A stretch of DNA of 64,000 bases from DASSSY01 sp035708205 (GCA_035708205.1 DASSSY010000008.1:248001-312000), one strand, 5' to 3'. Positions 15,854 to 24,054 are shown, counted from the stretch's first letter. A program made the numbers and translations. The notes: generated from the letters alone by a model not told the origin.

Positions 15854-17599
15854 TTGAACGCGCAACCCAATAGATATCTGTTATTGTTGCCTCGGTTTTT
15901 GGGATTTGCATTTTTGCTGTTTGCAGCGATACCAAAGGCCACAGCGCAACCTTATCCCTATACGGTAACATTTGAAACGGGACGTACGCATCCTGCCGTT
16001 AAAAGTTACAGCGCTACCGATACGGTTTGGTGCGACAGCCTGGCCTGGACATTACCGGGGACTTATCTAGGCACGATGACCAGCAACGATTTTGCCATGG
16101 GAAACCATGCGGCAAGAATGCGTTTGACCAATAATACTTCCGGTGATCCGGCATATATGGAAATGCTGGAAGATCTGCCATTTGGCGCTCAATCCATCCG
16201 GTTCTACGCGGCCATGTATGGCCAGGACAGTGGTGGAAGGCTATTGGTGCTGGCCAGTACGGACAGCGGCCAATCCTGGCAGGCTGTAGGCGATACCATT
16301 GCTATTTCTGCTACTCATGATTCTGCTATGACCATCACGCTGGACCCGGCCATTCAACAACCGGTAAGGTTTAAAATTCAAAAAGTGAATGCGGAAAGCG
16401 CCCGGATTGATGTGGACAGTATGGTCTTTACCCAATTTGGCAGCGGACAGAGCCTTTTGATCGGTTCCGTGCTGCCTGCGGACCAGGATGTTTCCATATA
16501 TAGTGACAGCCTGGTTGTAAAATTTGATCATCCCGTACATGGGGCCTACGGGCATTTAACGCTGCATCGGCAGGAAGGCGGGGTGCAAACAATAGATTTA
16601 GCCTCATCCTTAGTTAGTTTCCAGGATTCGGTAGTCATCATTAAGGGCATTCAATTACAGGATAATTCCCATTATTATATTTTATTGCCTGACAGCGCTT
16701 TCGCGGATACGCTGGATAACCTTTATTCGATAGCCGTCTTGGACAGTACATTTTGGCGTTTTACGACGGAAGATACCGTTGTGATGCCGCCCGTCCCGTC
16801 ATTACAGGATTTGAACGAAACCTTTTTAGCCTGTAATGAAGCGCAAAACCTGATAGGGATGTTCAAAGCCTTCAGCCGGAAAGGTAATCAAAACTGGACA
16901 TGTATTTCCGAAGGACATTTAGACTCTTTTGCCGTGACCATTAGCGGAGGTTTCGGTCAAGGGCTGTCGGCAGAGAATGAAGATTGGCTGATAGCCGAAT
17001 TACCATTTGATCTCTCGGCTATGGCAACGCCCATTCTGTCGTTTTGGCAAAAAGGGCTTTATGATGGTATGGTGGACCGGGCGGTAAAAATCTCATTTGA
17101 CTATCGGGGCAATGGTTTTCCCTTTGCTGACTCCGTTCATTGGTTAACTTTAAATATTCCCGGGATCAGTTCAGAACCTGCATCTGAATGGGAATTTGTC
17201 AATGGCATTGACCTGAGCGCCTTTAAGGACTCCGCTTTTTATCTGGCCTTTACCTATGCCTGCCAAACGGATGGCGCTTATAGATTATATTATGACGATA
17301 TCATTATTCAGCAGGAAAATACGGGAATAAAAGAAAATAGTGAAAGGGCGATCGGTGCCAGGGTTTTAGGGCTCGTCCGTCATCAACGGTTGTATTTACA
17401 AATCGTAGCCCGAGACCGGGCACGGCTCAAAATTTATGGTTATGACTTACAGGGAAGGCTATTGTTTGAGAGACCGTTGAACGTAGGGACGGGAAGCCGC
17501 GATTATTTAATTGCTGTTCCCGAAATGTCTCCGGGGCTGTATTTTTTGAAGCTCAGGGATAAGGATAATGCCATTTTTTTACGCTTTTCAGCGCAATAG
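15854..17599 (+). CDS. Secreted T9SS type A protein
   Basis: No ATG fits the N terminus. The in-frame TTG at 15854 is chosen because it gives a good signal peptide (NRYLLLLPRF, then LGFAFLLFAAIP, cleavage after TAQ) and 581 residues; an earlier TTG at 15743 would prepend an atypical stretch. The N-terminal part resembles a beta-sandwich (FETGRTHPAVKSY, FYAAMYGQDSGG), the middle a bacterial Ig-like unit with the Y-Y-LLPDSAF motif, then a cleaved-adhesin-like domain. The C terminus (LKIYGYDLQGRLLFER through SPGLYFLKL) fits a type A sorting domain without a perfect YPNP. Substrate or ligand is unknown. Confidence 0.8.
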   Translation: MNAQPNRYLLLLPRFLGFAFLLFAAIPKATAQPYPYTVTFETGRTHPAVKSYSATDTVWCDSLAWTLPGTYLGTMTSNDFAMGNHAARMRLTNNTSGDPAYMEMLEDLPFGAQSIRFYAAMYGQDSGGRLLVLASTDSGQSWQAVGDTIAISATHDSAMTITLDPAIQQPVRFKIQKVNAESARIDVDSMVFTQFGSGQSLLIGSVLPADQDVSIYSDSLVVKFDHPVHGAYGHLTLHRQEGGVQTIDLASSLVSFQDSVVIIKGIQLQDNSHYYILLPDSAFADTLDNLYSIAVLDSTFWRFTTEDTVVMPPVPSLQDLNETFLACNEAQNLIGMFKAFSRKGNQNWTCISEGHLDSFAVTISGGFGQGLSAENEDWLIAELPFDLSAMATPILSFWQKGLYDGMVDRAVKISFDYRGNGFPFADSVHWLTLNIPGISSEPASEWEFVNGIDLSAFKDSAFYLAFTYACQTDGAYRLYYDDIIIQQENTGIKENSERAIGARVLGLVRHQRLYLQIVARDRARLKIYGYDLQGRLLFERPLNVGTGSRDYLIAVPEMSPGLYFLKLRDKDNAIFLRFSAQ

Positions 17600-17600
17600 G

Positions 17601-17810
17601 TTATTTAACCAATTGACGATACAATTGAATAAACACCCATAATAGAGCGATTGTCGGCAGTACGATTATGAATAAGGGTGTGGCATGCAGCCATTCATCC
17701 AGTTTCAATCCGCCAAAAACGGCAAGAAAAAGGTACACCATGATTTGTGTGCCCAAAGAGGTATAGCGCATCCATTGCCTGGATTTATTATTTTTATCGC
17801 CGGTCGTCAT
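17601..17810 (-). CDS. AtpZ/AtpI-like small membrane protein
   Basis: The 69-residue protein has a charged N terminus (TTGDKNNKSRQWMRY) and two membrane segments (QIMVYLFLAVFGGLKLDEW and PLFIIVLPTIALLWVFIQLY). The G-x-x-LDEW motif and size fit the AtpZ/AtpI family associated with F0F1 ATP synthase assembly or Mg2+ transport. No ATP synthase genes are nearby. The stop is one base away from the stop of the converging T9SS gene. Confidence 0.75.
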   Translation of the reverse strand: MTTGDKNNKSRQWMRYTSLGTQIMVYLFLAVFGGLKLDEWLHATPLFIIVLPTIALLWVFIQLYRQLVK

Positions 17811-17908
17811 GAAAGAAAATATGTTTGATAGCTTTTTAGATACGAAGATAATGCATTTAAAAGTTCAACGACATTTTGACCTCTTTAATAAATGCATATG
17901 CCTAATAT

Positions 17909-19138
17909 TCAGGATAGTCCCGTCAGCTTTTTCTGGATAGCTTTTTTTTCAGCTTCTGTTCCTGCCATTGTCAAAGCTTTAGTAAAAAGTGTTTTTGCTT
18001 TTTCTTTATCCACGAGTTTGTATAATTCACCGAGCAACACAAAATAAAAGTGATTGCTTGTGAGCAACAATCCTTCCGCTTCCCGGATGCCGGCTTCAGC
18101 ACCATATACTTTATACACGGCATAAATCCGGTTGAGCGCCGCTATTGGCGAATAATTAATGTGCAACAGCTGATCATATAAACTTAAAATATCCTTCCAT
18201 TTTTCGGGCGTATCTTCTTTGATGCAATGCCGGAAAGCGATCCTGGCTTCTATATGATAAGCGGTCACTTCATTTCCTCTTATCGAAAGATTTAAAAAAT
18301 GAATGCCTTGTTGAATGAGTTTTTGATCCCAGAGCTGCTCATCCTGCTGCTTATAAAGAATTGGATCCTCACCCTGTTGCCGGGCATCGAAACGTGAAGC
18401 GTGAAAGCACATCAGTGCCATAAGCGCATTGGTTTTTGGGAGATTTGTCTTTTCATAATCGGTCAGCATCATGCCCAACCTCATAGCTTCGAAGCAAAGA
18501 TCTTTACGTAAAATCTGGTTTTGTGTTTTGGAATAATAGCCTTCATTAAAAAGCAGGTAAATGATGTGCAATACGTTATCTAATCGCTGTGTCATTTCAT
18601 TTTCCGGAGGCAGCTCCATTCGGATATTTTCTTTGCGAAGTTTTTCCTTTGCCCGGAACAGGCGTTTGTTGATGGTCTCCTTACCGGATAAAAAAGCCTC
18701 GGCAATCTCGTCAATGCCAAAACCGCAAAGGATACGTAATGCCAATCCTATCTGGGCTTCGCTGCCAATGGCAGGAGCACATATGGCAAACATCATCTGC
18801 AATTGGCTATCTTTAATATGCTGGCCGGAAAATTCCAAAACAGTTTCTTCTTTTATTTCCTGCCGGCTGTTGATCTCGGGCACAACTTTCGATTCAAAAA
18901 TTTTATTTCTGCGGAAATGCGCCAATGCTTTTTGCTTGGCCACGACATACAGCCAGGCGGTCGGGTTGGGTGGCAGGCCTTTTTGTCCCCAGTTTTCCAT
19001 AGCGGAAAGGAAAGTTTCGCTCACAATGTCTTCCGCCAGCTCAATATGTTGTAATCCGAAAAGCTTTGCGATTACGGAGACCATTTTGGAAAACTCCTGC
19101 TGGAACAGCTGTTTTAATGGCTTACCTACTTCTTCCAT
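17909..19138 (-). CDS. ECF sigma factor, ECF42 type (DUF6596 extension)
   Basis: The 409-residue protein is much longer than a minimal ECF sigma factor. Region 2 lies at about residues 10-80 (HIELAEDIVSETFLSAMENW, AWLYVVAKQKALAHFRR), region 4 at about 115-170 (LCGFGIDEIAEAFLSG, then KRLFRAKEKLRKE), followed by a long C-terminal extension with the conserved YLLFNEGYYS and helical TPR-like repeats. This architecture defines ECF42, which has no anti-sigma factor and is linked to DGPF/YCII proteins; two such genes lie directly upstream here. It probably activates its own operon, with the C-terminal extension as sensor, but the signal is unknown. Confidence 0.9.
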   Translation of the reverse strand: MEEVGKPLKQLFQQEFSKMVSVIAKLFGLQHIELAEDIVSETFLSAMENWGQKGLPPNPTAWLYVVAKQKALAHFRRNKIFESKVVPEINSRQEIKEETVLEFSGQHIKDSQLQMMFAICAPAIGSEAQIGLALRILCGFGIDEIAEAFLSGKETINKRLFRAKEKLRKENIRMELPPENEMTQRLDNVLHIIYLLFNEGYYSKTQNQILRKDLCFEAMRLGMMLTDYEKTNLPKTNALMALMCFHASRFDARQQGEDPILYKQQDEQLWDQKLIQQGIHFLNLSIRGNEVTAYHIEARIAFRHCIKEDTPEKWKDILSLYDQLLHINYSPIAALNRIYAVYKVYGAEAGIREAEGLLLTSNHFYFVLLGELYKLVDKEKAKTLFTKALTMAGTEAEKKAIQKKLTGLS

Positions 19139-19173
19139 AAAGCGATTTAGGTATATTAGCTTGGTTTTGAACC

Positions 19174-19227
19174 ATTAAGACGCTGAGGTTCATAGGGTGG
19201 TATTCCATAATTCCCTAACGTCTTAAT
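19174..19227. repeat. Inverted repeat between DGPF gene and sigma gene
   Basis: ATTAAGACG (19174-19182) pairs with CGTCTTAAT (19219-19227), and inside it TAGGG (19193-19197) with CCCTA (19213-19217). It lies in the 111-nt gap before the sigma gene and may be an mRNA processing or attenuation structure, or a dispersed intergenic repeat. Confidence 0.55.
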
Positions 19228-19249
19228 AGTTATCTTATTAACTTAAGCT

Positions 19250-19588
19250 TTATTCAAACAATTGTCTTATTTCCACACTGCCGCCGGTATCTAATGCGGG
19301 GCAACCATGCGCCAGGGTAGTGGCTTCATCCAGGCTTCCGGCCTTGACAATAATGAAGCCTCCTAGTTTTTCCTTGATTTCCACAAAAGGACCGTCCGTA
19401 ATGATCCCGCCCGGACGAAGCACCTTTCCTTCTTTGTTCAGGCGCTGGCCGTGGCTGACAATCTTGCCCTGTGCTTCAATATTGCTTACCCACTCATGCC
19501 ATTTTTTAAATATTTCCTGCATCTGTTCTTTGGATGCTTCCCGGTAATCATAATCCGGCTGTCGGAATAGTAAGAGGAATTGATTCAT
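19250..19588 (-). CDS. YCII-related DGPF protein 1
   Basis: The 112-residue protein has the DGPF signature at residues 65-68 (ITDGPFVEIKE) and the YCII-like ferredoxin fold pattern: FLLLFRQ strand, a helix (EQMQEIFKKWHEWV), GGFIIVKA and DEATTLAHGCP. YCII proteins are small dimeric alpha/beta barrels; DGPF members are a hallmark of ECF42 operons but their reaction is unknown. It lies 21 nt downstream of the 36-residue membrane protein and upstream of the sigma gene on the same strand. Confidence 0.9.
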   Translation of the reverse strand: MNQFLLLFRQPDYDYREASKEQMQEIFKKWHEWVSNIEAQGKIVSHGQRLNKEGKVLRPGGIITDGPFVEIKEKLGGFIIVKAGSLDEATTLAHGCPALDTGGSVEIRQLFE

Positions 19589-19609
19589 GATTCTTTATGT
19601 TTAAAGTTT

Positions 19610-19720
19610 TTAATCGGATAAAAATTGATCGAGAATGTACAACGGTATGGTGACCAGGATAAGCAACGTGCCTATAAACAGGCCCGCAGCGAATATCTTA
19701 AAGATCTTATCCGTTGTCAT
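19610..19720 (-). CDS. 36-residue single-pass membrane protein in the ECF42 operon
   Basis: The ATG at 19720 opens a 36-codon frame ending at TAA 19610-19612. The peptide has a short polar, basic N terminus (MTTDKIFK), one hydrophobic segment of about 23 residues (IFAAGLFIGTLLILV continuing to IPLYIL) and an acidic tail (DQFLSD). It starts 6 nt after the upstream DGPF gene stops and ends 21 nt before the next one, so it would be translationally coupled inside the operon. I know of no named family. Coding status is inferred from position, spacing and a membrane-protein composition. Confidence 0.65.
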   Translation of the reverse strand: MTTDKIFKIFAAGLFIGTLLILVTIPLYILDQFLSD

Positions 19721-19726
19721 TCCGAT

Positions 19727-20074
19727 TTAAGACATCGACTTTATTTCGCGGATTTCCACACTGCCGCCAATAGTAAATGTAAATATCGGGCAGCCTTTGG
19801 CTATCTGTTCCGCTTCATCAAGGGAATCTGCCCTGATGAGACTGTAGCCCCCGACAATTTCTTTCATTTCACAAAAAGGGCCGTCTGTGGTCATATGAGC
19901 TTTGAGCACCCGGCCGGAATTTTCCAGGCGATTGCCCCGGTTTACCAGACGGTCTTCTGCGGCAATCCCGCCGATCCAGTCCATCCATTTTTGGGTAATG
20001 GCCTTTGCATCTTCGGTTGTTCCTATAGAGGTGTTAAGGTAGTCACCACGGAAAATCAACAGGAATTCTTTCAT
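19727..20074 (-). CDS. YCII-related DGPF protein 2
   Basis: This 115-residue paralogue of the 19588 gene has DGPF at residues 64-67 (TTDGPFCEMKE), the N-terminal FLLIFRGDY strand, and the GGYSLIRAD / DEAEQIAKGCP C-terminal half. A Cys follows the DGPF motif in place of the Val of paralogue 1. It is co-oriented with the carboxymuconolactone-decarboxylase-like gene (44 nt upstream) and the tiny membrane protein (6 nt downstream). The function is unknown; it is a likely target of the ECF42 sigma factor. Confidence 0.9.
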   Translation of the reverse strand: MKEFLLIFRGDYLNTSIGTTEDAKAITQKWMDWIGGIAAEDRLVNRGNRLENSGRVLKAHMTTDGPFCEMKEIVGGYSLIRADSLDEAEQIAKGCPIFTFTIGGSVEIREIKSMS

Positions 20075-20118
20075 TGCTTCGAAATTTTAATTTATAAAAA
20101 TAGTTGTTTTAGATGATA

Positions 20119-20592
20119 TTAGCTGGCGTTTGCAGCAAATTGACCCGGCTGATAATCGCCTGCCGGGGTATGAAAGGCAATATTGAAGCGATTCCAGGTA
20201 TTGATGGCGGTTACCGCAAAAGTCAGATCAACCAGCTCTTCTTCCGTAAAAGCTCTTAAGGCTTGTTCATATATTTCATCGGTCACCTGCTGATTATTTA
20301 ATTGGGTAACCGCTTCCGCCCAGGCCAGCGCCGCTTGCTCACGGTCGGTATATAAATTGGTTTCCCGCCAGGCACTCAGCATATATATACGCTGTTCGCT
20401 TTCGCCTTCCGCCCGTAGGTCTTTGGCATGCATGTCCAGGCAAAACGCGCAGCCATTGATCTGTGATACCCGGAATTCAATCAGGTGTAAGAGGGACTTC
20501 TCGACCGGCGATTTGATCAGGTATCCGCCCAATCCCATTAATGCTTTTACCACCTGTGGCCTTACTTCAAAAGCGTTGATTCTTTTTTGCAT
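20119..20592 (-). CDS. Carboxymuconolactone decarboxylase / AhpD-like protein
   Basis: The 157-residue helical protein has the AhpD-core redox motif GCAFCLDMH: Cys48 and Cys51 with His55. This is the CxxCxxxH pattern of alkylhydroperoxidase-D-like disulfide reductases, which reduce peroxides or act as general thiol peroxidases. The later EQAALAWAEAVT and LVDLTFAVTAINTWNRF helices also match the family. It is the first gene of the ECF42 operon, suggesting an oxidative or electrophile stress output. No -7 box of the housekeeping type was found upstream, consistent with ECF control. Confidence 0.9.
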   Translation of the reverse strand: MQKRINAFEVRPQVVKALMGLGGYLIKSPVEKSLLHLIEFRVSQINGCAFCLDMHAKDLRAEGESEQRIYMLSAWRETNLYTDREQAALAWAEAVTQLNNQQVTDEIYEQALRAFTEEELVDLTFAVTAINTWNRFNIAFHTPAGDYQPGQFAANAS

Positions 20593-20767
20593 GATTGTTG
20601 TTTTTTAATGTTTAAAAAATGTTTTTAAGAATAATTACATGACAATAATGCCTGAACAAAGCACAATTGGACATTGCCGGGAAAAAAATTCCGGGCCGGT
20701 CAAAATTAAAAGCGGGAAAAGCCATTTTATTCTTTAGGTCTAACAACAGGTGTTTTATAATGTAGAA
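20593..20767. other. Upstream region of the ECF42 operon
   Basis: This intergenic stretch should contain the promoter of the five-gene minus-strand operon. No TAnnTTTG box is evident next to the first gene; the sequence is AT-rich with several short A/T tracts. Nothing else was recognised. Confidence 0.3.
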
Positions 20768-20994
20768 ATGTCTCTGAATAAAAAGTACTTGGATGAAGGG
20801 CGATCATATTGGCACTATCCTTTTCCTGATGCAGGATATTTCTTGATCAACGGCTGAAAGGAAGAGGCTCCGTTTGCGCGCCGGGTTCCTGGTAGATGGT
20901 CAGTCGGATCCTGAATATCAATCATGGGAAACTCTTAAAAACGCAAACGCCTAAACTAATTTATCCCGGCCATGGCGCTGTTTATGGGTTGTAA
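20768..20994 (+). pseudogene. Frameshifted remnant, 3' end of a metallo-beta-lactamase-fold gene
   Basis: Three reading frames in succession carry protein-like sequence. Frame one gives KKYLDEGRSYWHYPFPDAGY and stops at 20857. From about 20883 a second frame gives GFLVDGQSDPEYQSWETLK. From about 20941 a third gives TPKLIYPGHGAVYGL and a stop at 20992-20994. The last two pieces join into a typical C-terminal end of an MBL-fold hydrolase, with the metal-site PGHG. The first piece may or may not belong to the same gene. The N-terminal HxHxDH part is missing. Confidence 0.5.
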
Positions 20995-21052
20995 GGAGGA
21001 ACCGTTGGTATCGAAGCCCAGGCAGACGGTTGCTGGATTCCGGAGATTTAAA

Positions 21053-21060
21053 TATTTTTG
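21053..21060 (+). promoter_or_regulatory. -7 box of the DUF6157 gene
   Basis: TATTTTTG fits TAnnTTTG, 56 nt upstream of the ATG at 21117. Confidence 0.45.
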
Positions 21061-21116
21061 TAAGAAGTTCATGCCAGGTTTTATATAATTTTTTAGGATA
21101 CTGTGTCAATAAAAAC

Positions 21117-21554
21117 ATGAAAATGAAAACGCATGCTACTAATTATGTCAACACGTTCATTGAAGTAGCCGAGGATACCAAAGCCACCCGTGGCACGGCA
21201 CCCGTTTCTAAAGGGGATAAGAAGACGATAGCGGAGAGAGAATATGAATTGATTAGCCGGCATCCCTACAGGTTCACGTCCGATGACGTGCTTTTCCAGG
21301 TATATGCCGATAGGAATGCTATCGCGTTGGCTGATTACAAAGCGGAAAGGGCCCGGTTTTTCTCTAAGGGGCGGCCTTGCTTCCGCGCTTCTCCATTAAC
21401 CAAAGCCTATGGATTTGGTCTTCATGCCAATAATAAAGGTAAGATTGCCCTGATTGGTATGGAAACAAAGGCTTACCAGGACTTTTTAAAAGACGACCAG
21501 GTACAAAAGGTAAAGGCTATGCGCAATTCAAGAAAAAATAAGTTGTGGCGATAA
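21117..21554 (+). CDS. DUF6157 family protein
   Basis: The ATG at 21117 gives 145 residues (MKMKTHATNYVNTFIEVAED); a second ATG two codons later is possible. The protein matches the DUF6157 pattern: N-terminal NTFIEVAEDTKATRG, middle RPYRFTS-like HPYRFTSDDVLFQVYADR, and C-terminal RPCFRASPLTKAYGFGLH, then a basic tail. It has no signal peptide or membrane segment. The function of the family is not established. It is flanked on both sides by decayed fragments but is itself intact. Confidence 0.85.
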   Translation: MKMKTHATNYVNTFIEVAEDTKATRGTAPVSKGDKKTIAEREYELISRHPYRFTSDDVLFQVYADRNAIALADYKAERARFFSKGRPCFRASPLTKAYGFGLHANNKGKIALIGMETKAYQDFLKDDQVQKVKAMRNSRKNKLWR

Positions 21555-21752
21555 ATTTGTGAGCAAGCCGTCTGTTTTCGTTTAATACATAATCCCCTGT
21601 TTTTGCGGATATATTGATTTTTGCTGAGCGCTGAAAGCATAAAGGCGGCAAAATCGGTACTGTCAATCTTGAAGACCGGTGATTTAGGTAAAATACGTTC
21701 GCCGTGCCGGTAAATGGCTACAGCTGTCCCGTTTGTCAATTTTGGTGCTCAT
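21473..21752 (-). pseudogene. Possible frame-disrupted small gene overlapping DUF6157
   Basis: From a TTG at 21739 the minus strand reads TNGTAVAIYRHGERIL, then KIDSTDFAAFMLSALSKNQY and GLCIKRKQ, a plausible small protein. An ATG at 21752 begins MSTK one base out of frame, as if one base in the A run had changed. The frame then continues antisense into the last 82 nt of DUF6157, so the original 3' end may be lost. The family is not recognised. Confidence 0.25.
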
Positions 21753-21789
21753 ACAATGGTCAATTTAAGACATTACCGGTAATTATTTC

Positions 21790-21957
21790 ATGATCTTCGA
21801 TTACTTTTTCATGATGATAGGCATTGTGATCTGGTGGATAATAAATCCTAATTTTTTCCGGCGCTCGTACGACTGGGAAGAATAAATAGATGAACCGTCG
21901 ATATGGTCCGAGGTCATGGCCGATACGATATTTTTAATGCTTTCTGTTATGGAATGA
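21790..21957 (+). pseudogene. Small membrane peptide ORF interrupted by one in-frame stop
   Basis: The ATG at 21790 encodes 31 residues: a hydrophobic segment (FFMMIGIVIWWIINP) then FFRRSYDWEE, stop TAA at 21883. The same frame continues sensibly (IDEPSIWSEVMADTIFL) to a TGA at 21955. This is either an intact 31-residue peptide or a slightly longer gene broken by a nonsense change. The family is unknown. Confidence 0.3.
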
Positions 21958-22065
21958 TCATTCTTAAATGGTGTTCTTGCTCTTCTATACAACAATGCCG
22001 GGTTCCAAGGATCCAAGCAAATATTTTGCGTAAGGCGCCACGGGCCTGTTTAAAGTGTTCCTAAA

Positions 22066-22698
22066 TTAATGCTTTCGGTCGCGGGGCAGCAGATTTTTAT
22101 CCTTAAAAATGAATGGAGAGTTTTTATCGGCCATCCAAAGGATAAGTTTGAATATCCCGAAAATGTTGATAAGTATTCCCAGGGGAATGCCGATTAAATA
22201 ATCTGTGTCGGTGGCTAAATGTGCCTCGTGAATGATTTTGAAGAAGAAGAAAACGCTGGGCGCAAACAACAACCAGCTTGTGGCTAACCCGGCATTATAG
22301 AGCGTTTTCCCCTTGATATTGAACACAAATGTATGGGCAATAATGTTACCCAGTGACACTAAAACTGCGGCCATACCTAGCCAGACGAACTGTTCCCCGG
22401 CTATGGCCGCAAGAAAATAAAGTGTCCAGCCAATGATCACATTGATGACAAACGCAGTGTGGCTGTTCAGGGGATACCTGTCCGGCAAATCGCTATTAAA
22501 CATTACACGGTTGATCATTCCCGGAAATGTTCGGGCTATCCTGTATTCTTCAAGCTGATGAAAAAAAAGACTTACCAGGCTCAGCCACATCAATAACTGA
22601 TAGTCAGACATTCCCGGGGGGCAAAGCAATAAAACGACAAGCGTCATGACGCCTGAAATGCCGGCGATATCGTACCAGTGTTTGCGTAAAAAGTCCAC
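22066..22698 (-). CDS. HXXEE domain membrane protein
   Basis: The 210-residue protein has about six hydrophobic segments and the family-defining His-x-x-Glu-Glu motif in FFHQLEEYRIARTFPG, plus a second conserved His in NIIAHTFVFNIKG and another in IIHEAH. HXXEE proteins are inner-membrane proteins of unknown role, and the His/Glu residues suggest metal binding. The ATG at 22698 is preceded by an AT-rich leader without a clear promoter box. It stands alone on its strand. Confidence 0.85.
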   Translation of the reverse strand: MDFLRKHWYDIAGISGVMTLVVLLLCPPGMSDYQLLMWLSLVSLFFHQLEEYRIARTFPGMINRVMFNSDLPDRYPLNSHTAFVINVIIGWTLYFLAAIAGEQFVWLGMAAVLVSLGNIIAHTFVFNIKGKTLYNAGLATSWLLFAPSVFFFFKIIHEAHLATDTDYLIGIPLGILINIFGIFKLILWMADKNSPFIFKDKNLLPRDRKH

Positions 22699-23073
22699 TT
22701 TATTTTTTGTGTTATATTAAACTTATTTTATGGAAGGCCGGGATATTTACCACTAATTCCGGCCCGGCACTATAAATGTACAGTAATATTTTGAGGGAAA
22801 GGAAAACATAACGGTCCAAAGCCGACTGTGTTCCTCTCTTAAATGTTTCAATGATCCATGTTGGGCAGTGAGCGCTTCCCATAATCCGCGTCTGCCTCAT
22901 TCCTGATAGGTCCGGTCCCGGCAATACAATGTGCTCAATCCGGCATTATTTTTGCCGTAAAATACAAAGCTGGCACATTCAGGTATCATTTGGCATGAAA
23001 ATATACCAACCTTTTGCCTTGAAATCTGTTTTGTTTCCGGATGTTTATTAGTCATTCTTAAAATCAAGAGGTT
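22699..23073. other. Intergenic gap, no gene recognised
   Basis: A 375-bp divergent gap. A 40-codon plus-strand ORF from an ATG near 22930 shows no family resemblance and I do not call it. No strong hairpin or promoter box was found. Confidence 0.4.
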
Positions 23074-23619
23074 ATGTCAGCAAAAAAGCAAATTGTAAAC
23101 ACAAAGACAATTGCGGAAAAAGAAACGAAAGCGTCAGGCTTTAAAGGTTTTTTTGATCGATTTTCCAATAAAGCGGCTCTTTGGACGGGGAGTCCCTATG
23201 CATTTATCATTGCACTTGTTGCAGTAATCTCATGGGCCGTTTCAGGACCGGTATTCAAATATTCCGACACCTGGCAGTTAGTGATCAATACCAGTACAAC
23301 CATTATCACCTTTCTAATGGTTTTCCTGATTCAGCAGGCGCAAAATAAGGACACCATTGCCTTACATTTAAAGCTGGACGAATTGATTTCGGCCAATAAA
23401 TTTGCCAGTAACCGTCTTGTGGATGTTGAAGAATTGAATGAGGAAGAGCTCAAAAAATTAAAAGATTTTTACGTTTCTCTTCGCGGGAATATTAAAAGCG
23501 AAAAAGAAATTCATGAAAGTCATTCCATAGACCAGGCGGAAGGAACGATCAAAGTAACACAGGACGTAAAAATGGAAGAGAATATTTCTAAATCCCAAAA
23601 GAATAAAAAGAAGAAATGA
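23074..23619 (+). CDS. Low-affinity iron permease (Fet4-like) family protein
   Basis: The 181-residue protein has a basic N terminus, then FDRFSNKAALWTGSPYAF leading into two membrane segments (IIALVAVISWAVSGPVF and INTSTTIITFLMVFLIQ), the QQAQNKDTIALHLKLDELI signature, and a Lys-rich C-terminal tail ending KKKK. This matches the bacterial low-affinity iron permease family (PF04120), in which bacterial members are short and transport is not proven. The ATG at 23074 follows an AAGAGG-like stretch that could be a ribosome-binding site. Confidence 0.85.
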   Translation: MSAKKQIVNTKTIAEKETKASGFKGFFDRFSNKAALWTGSPYAFIIALVAVISWAVSGPVFKYSDTWQLVINTSTTIITFLMVFLIQQAQNKDTIALHLKLDELISANKFASNRLVDVEELNEEELKKLKDFYVSLRGNIKSEKEIHESHSIDQAEGTIKVTQDVKMEENISKSQKNKKKK

Positions 23620-23839
23620 ACTGTTGAATGCTATTGTAGCCATCAACAAAACTCCCGTTTTGCATTCCCAAATATCAAGAAACCGGGTAAGGAAAATGCC
23701 CCGGACCTGGTTAACGAACCACAAATCACAAAATTAATTTCACTACGGCTGAAAATTTGATGAACGGGTAGGCGGAAGGCCAATGGATGGCGTAATGCAA
23801 ATGGTGTAACAGGCGAGGGTAGTGATTTTATCTAAAAAA

Positions 23840-23877
23840 ATATCGCAAAGGGTTGATTATAACTCCTTTGCGATATT
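23840..23877. terminator. Terminator between the Fet4-like gene and tRNA-fMet
   Basis: A stem of about 13 bp (ATATCGCAAAGG / CCTTTGCGATAT) with a 12-13-nt loop. On the minus strand it is followed by a T run, so it terminates the tRNA transcript, and it also closes the plus-strand gene. Confidence 0.85.
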
Positions 23878-23891
23878 TACTTTTACCAAAG

Positions 23892-23963
<72 letters not shown>

Positions 23964-24039
23964 ATGCGGTTGCAAAGGTAAGGCGGCTTTTTTAATTGGC
24001 CAAACTTATGGCTTTATTTTTCTGATTTTTTTGAATCAT

Positions 24040-24047
24040 TATCTTTG
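24040..24047 (+). promoter_or_regulatory. -7 box abutting era
   Basis: TATCTTTG fits TAnnTTTG and ends 7 nt before the ATG at 24055, implying a leaderless or very short leader. Confidence 0.55.
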
Positions 24048-24054
24048 CAGCCGA

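Noticed and set aside
18561..19178. A 205-codon plus-strand frame over the sigma factor
   Set aside because: It mirrors the conserved sigma gene; its Cys/Ser-rich product resembles no family.
21801..22016. A 71-codon minus-strand frame in the decayed zone
   Set aside because: It is antisense to the hydrophobic mini-ORF and has no recognisable domain; neither reading is strong.
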